DNA from: Rhodoferax sp.
Lineage (GTDB): Bacteria > Pseudomonadota > Gammaproteobacteria > Burkholderiales > Burkholderiaceae_C
Direction of reading: 5' to 3'
DNA length: 6,019 nucleotides
Assembly: GCA_029865675.1 (NCBI GenBank)
Contig: JARXAU010000126.1
Location: forward strand, 1 to 6,019
Shown one piece after another: positions 1 to 5,166 of the stretch. Position numbers and translations under genes: made by a program. Positions within the stretch are counted from its first letter, which is position 1. The number at the start of each line of letters is the position of its first letter. The notes below the pieces were generated by a model. That model saw nothing but the letters and a program-made list of their open reading frames with translations. It searched no databases and was not told the DNA's origin.

Positions 1-398
1 GTGCGGTCGCGCACACCCAGGGCGGTGGACACATCGGGCGCCGCCAGCAGGGCTTCAACCTGCGCCTCGGTGAGGCTTTTGGGCACGCGCAGGGCCTGTT
101 TGGCCGCTTGGAGCTTCAGCGTGGGGTCGGCCGAGATGCGCCCCTCGCGCAGCGCCCAGCGGAAATAGCGCTTGAACACGGTCAGCCGCCGGTTGGCGGT
201 GGTGGCCTTGGTGGTGGCGTGGCGGGCGGAAAAATAGGCCTGCAAATCTGCTTCAGCGCAAGCTACCAGGGCCTGGCCTTGGCGGTGGGCAAGCAACTGG
301 TTCAGGTCGCGCCGGTAGGCTTCCAAAGTATTGTTCGAGAGGCCTTCCTCAAGCCACAGGGCGTCGACAAAAGCGCCGATGGACTCGTCAACAGGCAT
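1..398 (-). CDS. xerD: Tyrosine recombinase XerD, N-terminal part (gene cut by window start)
   Basis: XerD works with XerC at the dif site to resolve chromosome dimers at cell division. The window holds the first 132 codons, which cover the N-terminal SAM-like DNA-binding domain and the beginning of the catalytic domain. Seen directly: residues 9-31 contain the block AFVDALWLEEGLSNNTLEAY followed by RRDL, nearly identical to E. coli XerD (FLDALWLEKNLAENTLNAY). Residues 71-84 (RLTVFKRYFRWALR) and 106-117 (PKSLTEAQVEAL) also match the family. The catalytic Arg/Lys/His/Tyr residues lie outside the window. ATG at 398-396 is chosen because the E. coli-like N-terminus begins just after it; an in-frame GTG lies three codons upstream. 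No good Shine-Dalgarno sequence is visible. It lies 62 bp downstream of the tctC-like gene on the same strand, so cotranscription is possible. XerD is favoured over XerC from the ALWLE...NTLEAYRRDL signature. Confidence 0.93.
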   Translation of the reverse strand, partial: MPVDESIGAFVDALWLEEGLSNNTLEAYRRDLNQLLAHRQGQALVACAEADLQAYFSARHATTKATTANRRLTVFKRYFRWALREGRISADPTLKLQAAKQALRVPKSLTEAQVEALLAAPDVSTALGVRDR

Positions 399-460
399 CG
401 GGGTCACCACTGCCCCAACTGCCCTTTCTGCAGCACCGAGTGCCGACCTTGCCGCCACGT

Positions 461-1435
461 TCAGTCGAGTTGCAGCTTGGCAGATTCGACCACTTTTTTG
501 TACACCGCAAACTCCGCGCGAATTTGCTCGGCAAACTCCTCGGGCGTATTGCCAAGGACGATGGAGCCAGTGTCTTCAATGCGCTTTTTTACCGCCGGGT
601 CTTCCAAGGCTTTGCGCACAGCGGCGTTGACTTTATCCACCACGTCTTTTGGCAAGCCTTTAGGACCGTAAATGCCATAAAACGCCATGCGGTTGACGGG
701 CTCCAAGCCGACCTCTTTGAAGGTGGGCACATTGGGCAGCTGACTCAGCCGCTGCGGCGCTGCCACCACGATGGGCACCAGCCGGTTGGACAAGATGAAG
801 GGCAGGGCCGACGGCAAGTTATCGAACATTGTCGGCACCTGGCCTGCCACGGTGTCGTTGAGGGCCGGGCCTGCGCCCCGGTAGGGAATATGGGTCACAA
901 ACACTCCGACCAAGTTTTTGTACAGCTCCATCTGCATATGACCAATGCCGCCAGTGCCGGAAGACGCGTACGAATACCGTCCTGGATTCTTTTTCAGCTC
1001 GGCCACGAAGCCTTTGTAATCCTTAGCGGGAAAACTAGGGTGCACGGCGATGATGTTCGGCGTGGCGGCAATGTTGATGATGGGCGTGAAGTCGGTGAGC
1101 GGGTTGTAAGGGGTTTTGGGATTGATGGCGGGATTGGAGGCGACGGTAGACACCGTGGCAACACCAAGCGAATAGCCGTCTGGCGCCGATTTGGCCGTCT
1201 CATTCGCCCCGATCAAACCGCCACCGCCCGCCTTGTTTTCTACCACCACGGGCTGGCCTAGCGCCTTGGCCAAGGGCTCGGCAATGACGCGAGCGATGAT
1301 GTCCGTGGTGCCACCGGGGGCGAAGGGCACCTGGAGTTTGATCGTGCGGTTCGGATAGGTCTGGGCCTTGGCGGCTTGGAACGGCAGGAGGCCAGCGACA
1401 AGTAGGCTGGCGACAACAAGATAGCGGTGGTGCAA
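461..1435 (-). CDS. Bug/TctC-family periplasmic tricarboxylate-type solute-binding protein
   Basis: This is a periplasmic binding protein of the Bug family, the substrate-capturing part of tripartite tricarboxylate transporters. Family ligands are usually carboxylates or related small molecules; the ligand here cannot be read from sequence. Starting at TTG 1435 the protein has 324 residues, normal for the family. Residues 1-24 form a Sec signal peptide (LHHR, hydrophobic core LVVASLLVAGLLP, cleavage AKA|QTYP). Family hallmarks follow: YPNRTIKLQVPFAPGGTTD with IIAR (about 28-49), VVVENKAGGGGLIG, a DGYSLG block, IPYRGAGPALNDTVAGQV, and a C-terminal helix with EDTGSIVLGNTPEEF. The TTG is preferred over the ATG at 1486 because GAGGAG lies 6 nt upstream and the signal peptide then has a normal short n-region. 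No tctA or tctB membrane genes are adjacent, so it is an orphan binding protein, common in Burkholderiales. Function at the transporter level is inferred. Confidence 0.93.
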   Translation of the reverse strand: MHHRYLVVASLLVAGLLPFQAAKAQTYPNRTIKLQVPFAPGGTTDIIARVIAEPLAKALGQPVVVENKAGGGGLIGANETAKSAPDGYSLGVATVSTVASNPAINPKTPYNPLTDFTPIINIAATPNIIAVHPSFPAKDYKGFVAELKKNPGRYSYASSGTGGIGHMQMELYKNLVGVFVTHIPYRGAGPALNDTVAGQVPTMFDNLPSALPFILSNRLVPIVVAAPQRLSQLPNVPTFKEVGLEPVNRMAFYGIYGPKGLPKDVVDKVNAAVRKALEDPAVKKRIEDTGSIVLGNTPEEFAEQIRAEFAVYKKVVESAKLQLD

Positions 1436-1441
1436 GGTGAA

Positions 1442-1447
1442 CTCCTC
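1442..1447 (-). promoter_or_regulatory. Shine-Dalgarno site supporting a TTG start
   Basis: The minus strand reads GAGGAG here, then the 6-nt spacer TTCACC, then TTG at 1435-1433. This is the best ribosome binding site in the window. It lies inside the 17-codon extension that an ATG start at 1486 would require, so it argues for TTG as the real start of the Bug-family gene. Confidence 0.75.
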
Positions 1448-1506
1448 AGGTCGGTTAGGGGTGAACAAGCGGGGGAAGCGGGCCAATAGTACATCTGCAC
1501 AGATTG

Positions 1507-1535
1507 CCCGCTGCGCCCCTGTGGGGCGAAGCGGG
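1507..1535. repeat. 29-nt near-perfect inverted repeat in the divergent spacer
   Basis: The left arm CCCGCTGCGCCCC (1507-1519) pairs with the right arm GGGGCGAAGCGGG (1523-1535) around a TGT loop. That gives 12 Watson-Crick pairs and one G/A mismatch (1513/1529). It lies in the 133-bp spacer between the divergent binding-protein gene (start 1435) and the AEC permease (start about 1569). Neither flank has a T-run in the direction of transcription, so it does not look like an intrinsic terminator. It could be an operator shared by both genes, a structured leader element, or a copy of a dispersed palindromic repeat. AAGCGGG also occurs as direct copies at 1467-1473 and 1476-1482. Confidence 0.6.
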
Positions 1536-1568
1536 TTAACGAAAAACGGTAGCTGTTATCCTGCTGTG

Positions 1569-2489
1569 GTGAATTACGCCTCTCTTTTGGTTCCGGAGTT
1601 TTCCTTGATTTTGCTGGGCTACCTGGTCTGCAAACTCACCTCGTTAAACCGAAATGTCTGGAGCCAGGTGGACACGCTGGTGTACTACCTGCTGTTTCCC
1701 ACGCTGCTTTTTCACTCAATTATCAAAAGCCCGCTGGATTTGGGTGCTGCCTCTAAACTGGTGGCTGCTGGCTGGAGCGTCATCGCAGCAGGCGTTGTAT
1801 TGGCTTACGCCATCCCCTTCGTGCCGGGCCTCAGGCGCCACATTCCCACACGCGATCACGCAGCGTCGGCGCAGGTCGCGTTTCGATTCAACTCGTTCAT
1901 CGGGCTGGCAATGGCCGAGCGATTGGCCGGGCCGGTGGGGTCCCAAGAGATCGCGGTACTCATTGGCGTGTGTGTGCCGCTGGTCAACGTTGCCGCCGTT
2001 TGGCCTATGGCACGTGGGGGGTCGCGATCTTTGGCGCGTGAACTCTCACGCAACCCGCTTCTGGTGGCCACCACTACCGGGCTGCTCACCAACCTGGTGG
2101 GGCTGAGTCTGCCCCAGTGGCTGGAGCCCACCTTTAGCCGCGTGGGTGCAGCGGCCCTGGCGCTTGGACTCATGGCAGCGGGCGCTGGCATTCAAATGGG
2201 CGCACTGGCGCGGGCGAAAACGCTGGCCGTAGCGGTGCTAGCCATACGCCATTTGGTGCTGCCGCTGGTGGGGCTGGCAGCGGCGTTTGCCTGGGGCCTG
2301 AACCATTCGCAAGCCACCATCTTGCTGGCTTATGCCGCCCTGCCCACTGCAGCGAGCTGCTATGTGCTGGCCAGCAAGATGGGCTATGACGGCTCATATG
2401 TGGCCAGCTTGGTGTCTCTGTCAACGCTGTTGGGCATGCTCAGCCTGGGTTTTGCACTGGGCGTGCTGCGACCGCTCTACGGGGTATAG
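1569..2489 (+). CDS. AEC-family (auxin efflux carrier type) permease
   Basis: This is an inner-membrane secondary transporter of the AEC family (MdcF/auxin efflux carrier type); bacterial members export or import small carboxylates, and the substrate is unknown here. The 306-residue length is typical. Hydrophobic segments run roughly at residues 8-21, 35-52, 62-84, 104-119, 127-148, 164-180, 191-212, 216-242, 248-268 and 278-300, consistent with the two inverted five-helix halves of the fold. Conserved features include the LVYYLLFPTLLFHS segment near residue 37, the FRFNSFIGLAMAE segment near 105 and LPTAASCYVLASKMGYD near 258. The start is taken as GTG 1569 (MNYASLLVPEFSL), with GTG 1566 immediately before it. 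The longer frame back to ATG 1437 is rejected because its N-terminus is polar, unlike the family, and crosses the divergent promoter region. No good Shine-Dalgarno sequence is visible. Divergence from a binding protein suggests, but does not show, related carboxylate transport. Confidence 0.88.
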   Translation: MNYASLLVPEFSLILLGYLVCKLTSLNRNVWSQVDTLVYYLLFPTLLFHSIIKSPLDLGAASKLVAAGWSVIAAGVVLAYAIPFVPGLRRHIPTRDHAASAQVAFRFNSFIGLAMAERLAGPVGSQEIAVLIGVCVPLVNVAAVWPMARGGSRSLARELSRNPLLVATTTGLLTNLVGLSLPQWLEPTFSRVGAAALALGLMAAGAGIQMGALARAKTLAVAVLAIRHLVLPLVGLAAAFAWGLNHSQATILLAYAALPTAASCYVLASKMGYDGSYVASLVSLSTLLGMLSLGFALGVLRPLYGV

Positions 2490-2527
2490 CGCGCCGGCCC
2501 CGCTCAGACCCGCCTCGCCCTGTGCTG

Positions 2528-2537
2528 CCATGCATGG
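2528..2537. promoter_or_regulatory. 10-bp perfect palindrome upstream of the beta-barrel gene
   Basis: CCATGCATGG is self-complementary. It is centred about 28 bp upstream of the candidate -10 box at 2560-2565, in the position usual for an activator or repressor site overlapping the -35 region. It could also be chance; a 10-bp palindrome in a 6-kb window is not very rare. Confidence 0.3.
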
Positions 2538-2542
2538 GCTTC

Positions 2543-2557
2543 CGCGCAGGGTGCGCG
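2543..2557. promoter_or_regulatory. Inverted repeat abutting the candidate -10 box
   Basis: CGCGCA (2543-2548), GGG loop, TGCGCG (2552-2557) forms a perfect 6-bp dyad. It ends at the base before TATATGAT, so it fills the spacer of the candidate promoter. A protein bound here would control polymerase access. Alternatively it is only a GC-rich hairpin. Confidence 0.35.
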
Positions 2558-2559
2558 TA

Positions 2560-2565
2560 TATGAT
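2560..2565 (+). promoter_or_regulatory. Candidate -10 box for the beta-barrel protein gene
   Basis: TATGAT matches the sigma-70 -10 consensus at five of six positions and lies within an AT-rich patch (TATATGATT) in otherwise GC-rich DNA. No convincing -35 box is found 16-18 bp upstream (GGCTTC at 17 bp). Transcription would begin near 2572, giving a leader of about 40 nt before ATG 2612. A weak -35 next to two palindromes would suit a regulated promoter. Confidence 0.4.
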
Positions 2566-2611
2566 TCCCGCTCGCCCTTTGGGCACCTCCACCAGGCTTA
2601 CTAAGCGCCCC

Positions 2612-3541
2612 ATGACCAAAACACCCACACAACTCCTGGTACTGGCTGCCGTGTTTGCGCTCTTGCAATGGGGCACAGCGTTTGCGCAAGACGGCTCCAG
2701 CGGGTCAGCCCCAGCCCTAACCCCAGCTCCAGCTCCAGCGACCGAAACCTCCGTCAAGGCCAGCTTTGACCAGGCACTACAGCAAGAAGGCAACTGGTAT
2801 TTCTCATGGGGCTACAGCCGCCAGTTTTACGCGCCGTCGGACATCCACATCTCCCAACCCAGCTTGGGCAACGACTTTACGGTGCACCAGGCCAAGGCCA
2901 GCGACTTTGCGTCCAGCCCGCAAGACACCTTCAAATCGCTGCTCGAGCTGGACTTCACCAACCCCCAAGAAAACGTGCGGATTGGAAAGTTCATGAACCC
3001 GGAGAAGACTTTTGCCATCGAGTTTTCCCTGGACCACAGCAAATACAACGTCGATCTGGGCCAGACCGTGGACGTATCGGGCACCATCAACAACGCCCCT
3101 GCCAGCAGCCCCATGACGCTGGACGCGCAAAACTTCAACTACGCGCTGCACAACGGACTGAACCACCTGATGGTGAACGCGGTGTGGCTCAAGCACTTGC
3201 GCGGGCCAGAAAACCAAGCCGGGCAACTGCAACTCATCAGCCGCGCCGGGGCCGGCATCTTGCTGCCGCACGCCGACAACACGATTTTGGACAATCCCAA
3301 TGAGGTGGGACCGAAAAATGAAAACGTGTGCTGCTTCTCCAAAAACGACTGGTGGCAAATCAACGGCTGGACGGCCGGCGTAGAAGTCGGCCTGCGCTAC
3401 CGGGTCTACAAAGCCTTGTATCTGGAACTCACCTCCAAAGTAGCCTACGGCGTGCTGCGCGGCGTGCCGGTCTACAAAGGGTCGGCCGACCAGACCATCT
3501 GGATGTGGGAACAAGTGCTGTCCACCGGGTTTTTGTTCTAA
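2612..3541 (+). CDS. Secreted outer-membrane beta-barrel protein of unknown function
   Basis: The product is 309 residues. Residues 1-25 form a Sec signal peptide (MTKTPTQ, core LLVLAAVFALL, cleavage AFA|QDG). A low-complexity Pro/Ala/Ser/Thr linker follows (about 28-46), encoded partly by a CCAGCT repeat at 2723-2740. The body alternates short amphipathic strands and polar loops: NWYFSWGYSRQFYAPSDIHI (61-80), GNDFTVHQAKASDF (86-99), NVRIGKFMNPEKTFAIEFSLDH (121-142), RAGAGILLPH (211-220), WTAGVEVGLRYRVYKALYLE (253-272). It ends in GFLF, the terminal Phe expected for BAM-inserted barrels. The SDIH...DFT...A.D pattern followed by an FxIGxF-like strand resembles, from memory, uncharacterised outer-membrane barrels in Bacteroidetes; this is not verified. 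No PagL or PagP catalytic signature was recognised. A vicinal Cys pair (C240-C241) lies in a probable loop. ATG 2612 is chosen for the signal peptide; the frame open from 2522 would bury it. The ribosome binding site is weak. Function is unknown. Confidence 0.85.
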   Translation: MTKTPTQLLVLAAVFALLQWGTAFAQDGSSGSAPALTPAPAPATETSVKASFDQALQQEGNWYFSWGYSRQFYAPSDIHISQPSLGNDFTVHQAKASDFASSPQDTFKSLLELDFTNPQENVRIGKFMNPEKTFAIEFSLDHSKYNVDLGQTVDVSGTINNAPASSPMTLDAQNFNYALHNGLNHLMVNAVWLKHLRGPENQAGQLQLISRAGAGILLPHADNTILDNPNEVGPKNENVCCFSKNDWWQINGWTAGVEVGLRYRVYKALYLELTSKVAYGVLRGVPVYKGSADQTIWMWEQVLSTGFLF

Positions 3542-4668
3542 GCCCTTTCCTGGGCCAAGGCCCAGGCGACGTGCTCTTGCACCAGCGCACTCTCCCCGCT
3601 CAAGCGCCGCTCCAAAGCCGCGCGCAACACATCACCCCCCTGCCCCGACGCCAGCGCGTTGCCCGCAGCCACCGCCACATTGCGCAGCCAGCGCTCATGG
3701 CCGATGCGACGGATGGGGCTCCCCTCGCTGCGCTGTAAAAATTCCGCTTCAGTCCAATCCAAAAGCGCGGCCAAGGTTTGGCCGTTCAAGCCCGCACGTT
3801 CGTCAAAGTCGGCCAGGCGGCTGACTTGCGCAAACTTGTTCCAAGGGCAAGCCAACTGGCAGTCGTCGCAGCCGTAAATGCGGTTGCCCATCAAGGGGCG
3901 CAGCTCGGGCGCAATCGCTCCCGCATGCTCAATCGTCAGGTAAGAAATGCAGCGCCGCGCGTCCAGCTGGTAGGGTGCGAAGATGGCCTGCGTGGGGCAG
4001 GCTGCAATGCACGCGGTGCACGTGCCGCAGTGCGCCTCCACTGGCGCCGTGGGCGGCAGCGCCACATCCACATAAATCTCGCCCAAAAAGAACATGGACC
4101 CGGCCTCGCGGTTCAGCACCAGCGTGTGCTTGCCGCGCCAGCCCTGGCCGCTGCGGGTGGCAAGCTCGGCCTCCAACACCGGGGCCGAATCGGTAAACGC
4201 CCTGTGGCCCAGCGGGCCCAGGTGCGCGGCCAGCTTGTCGGCGAGCTGCTGCAGGCGCTTGCGCACCACCTTGTGGTAGTCCCGCCCCCGTGCGTAGAGC
4301 GATACGGTGCCGGTGTCAGAGCGGTTCAGGCGGTCAAATTCAATGGCTTGCCAGCCCTCGGGCGTGTTGCGGGGCAGGTAGTCCATGCGGGCAGTGATGA
4401 CGCTCAAGGTGCCGGGCAGCAGCTCGGTCGGACGCGCGCGCTTGAGGCCGTGGCGCTGCATATAGTCCATGTCGCCATGAAAGCCTTGCGCCAACCAGGC
4501 CAGCAGGCCGGGTTCGGCACTCGCCAGATCGACTCCGGCCACACCAATTTGGGAGAATCCCAGGGCCTGGCCCCACAGGCGCAAGTGCGCGAGCAACGCG
4601 GCAGCCTGTTCCGGGGTTTTCGCCAGGCCGTCTTTTGGAGTGCTAGTCTGCGCGTTATGGATATTCAC
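3538..4668 (-). CDS. queG: Epoxyqueuosine reductase QueG
   Basis: QueG is the cytoplasmic cobalamin- and [4Fe-4S]-dependent enzyme that reduces epoxyqueuosine to queuosine in tRNA, the final step of Q synthesis. With a GTG start at 4668 the protein has 376 residues (E. coli about 379) and aligns throughout. Hallmarks are ELLPGTLSVITARMDYLP (about 82-99), YARGRDYHKVVRKRL (125-139), FTDSAPVLEAE (158-168; the DSAP Asp is the presumed proton donor) and NREAGSMFFLGE (186-197). The first ferredoxin cluster is CGTCTACIAACP (C214, C217, C220, C224) and the second uses C240 with CDDCQLACPW (C267, C270, C274). A HEAT-like tail has IRRIGHERWLRNVAVAAGN. All cluster cysteines are present. The frame stays open to 4920, but that extension is antisense to tsaE and has no family similarity. 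GTG 4668 is the first start before the conserved region; no ATG exists there. The 5' end overlaps tsaE head to head, and the stop overlaps the barrel gene tail to tail. Confidence 0.95.
   Translation of the reverse strand: MNIHNAQTSTPKDGLAKTPEQAAALLAHLRLWGQALGFSQIGVAGVDLASAEPGLLAWLAQGFHGDMDYMQRHGLKRARPTELLPGTLSVITARMDYLPRNTPEGWQAIEFDRLNRSDTGTVSLYARGRDYHKVVRKRLQQLADKLAAHLGPLGHRAFTDSAPVLEAELATRSGQGWRGKHTLVLNREAGSMFFLGEIYVDVALPPTAPVEAHCGTCTACIAACPTQAIFAPYQLDARRCISYLTIEHAGAIAPELRPLMGNRIYGCDDCQLACPWNKFAQVSRLADFDERAGLNGQTLAALLDWTEAEFLQRSEGSPIRRIGHERWLRNVAVAAGNALASGQGGDVLRAALERRLSGESALVQEHVAWALAQERA
3549..3566. repeat. Perfect 8-bp-arm hairpin just past the convergent stops
   Basis: CCTGGGCC (3549-3556), AA, GGCCCAGG (3559-3566) is a perfect GC-rich inverted repeat inside the last codons of queG, 7 nt beyond the beta-barrel gene's TAA. 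It could help stop or stabilise the barrel-gene transcript. It lacks a following T-run on either strand, so a classical intrinsic terminator is not supported. Confidence 0.4.
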
Positions 4669-5166
4669 CCCGCGATTGTAAAAACCCCGCCTCTGGGCCT
4701 GATCTGGCCCGACGAGACTGCGACCGAGGCATTTGCCCAAGCACTGGCGCGCCAGCCAGGGCTGGCCCATACCTTTATCGCCCTGCAGGGCGACTTGGGC
4801 GCGGGCAAAACCACGCTGGTGCGCCACTTGCTGCGCGCACTGGGCGTGCAAGGCCGGGTCAAAAGCCCTACCTACGCGGTGGTAGAGCCCTACGAACTGC
4901 CGGGCCTGAACATTTGGCACTTTGACTTTTACCGCTTTGGCGACGCCCGCGAGTGGGAGGACGCCGGATTTAGAGACATCTTCGCCAGCCCCGGCCTGAA
5001 ACTCGCAGAGTGGCCAGAAAAAGCCGCGCAGGTGCTGCCGGTGATAGACCTGAACATCACCTTAAGCGCCCTGCCTGAGGGCGCACGCCAAGTGACGCTG
5101 GCGGCCCACACGACCACCGGCGCCGCTTTGCTGCGCGGGCTGGAACTTGGGGGCGCAGCGCCATGA
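4657..5166 (+). CDS. tsaE: tRNA t6A modification ATPase TsaE
   Basis: TsaE is the P-loop ATPase that works with TsaB and TsaD to add threonylcarbamoyl to A37 of ANN-decoding tRNAs (t6A). The protein has 169 residues (E. coli about 153). Seen directly: Walker A GDLGAGKTT at residues 45-53, the SPTY switch motif at 70-73, the HFDFYR block at 88-93 where the family carries its Walker-B-like Asp, and GLKLAEWPEKA near 113-123. These are the family's diagnostic elements in the right order. ATG 4657 (MDIHPAIVKT) is the only ATG upstream of the ATPase core; the frame is open further upstream, but that is antisense queG. No canonical Shine-Dalgarno sequence is seen (GGAG lies about 17 nt upstream). 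It is coupled to the amidase gene by ATGA at 5163-5166. The order tsaE-amidase matches E. coli tsaE-amiB-mutL, but nnr, which precedes tsaE there, is missing. Confidence 0.95.
   Translation: MDIHPAIVKTPPLGLIWPDETATEAFAQALARQPGLAHTFIALQGDLGAGKTTLVRHLLRALGVQGRVKSPTYAVVEPYELPGLNIWHFDFYRFGDAREWEDAGFRDIFASPGLKLAEWPEKAAQVLPVIDLNITLSALPEGARQVTLAAHTTTGAALLRGLELGGAAP

Noticed and set aside
440..1261. Long plus-strand open frame of 273 codons
   Set aside because: It is antisense to the Bug-family gene. The His/Gly/Arg-rich translation has no recognisable domain, whereas the minus strand gives a complete, well-matched binding protein.
1437..1565. N-terminal extension of the AEC permease from ATG 1437
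   Set aside because: The added 43 residues are polar and basic, unlike AEC N-termini, and they span the binding protein's ribosome site and the inverted repeat.
2804..3514. Minus-strand open frame of 236 codons across the beta-barrel gene
   Set aside because: The plus-strand frame has a signal peptide and barrel features. The antisense product shows no motif and fits codon-bias shadowing in GC-rich DNA.
3549..3566. Hairpin as an intrinsic terminator
   Set aside because: The stem is strong, but no T-run follows on either strand and the loop is only AA, so it is listed as an inverted repeat and not as a terminator.
3778..4656. Upstream extension of the tsaE frame by 293 codons
   Set aside because: It lies antisense to the conserved body of queG. 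TsaE proteins are about 150-170 residues and the ATPase core starts soon after ATG 4657.
4669..4920. N-terminal extension of queG by 84 codons
   Set aside because: It is antisense to the TsaE Walker A and switch motifs and has no similarity to QueG, which is about 380 residues.
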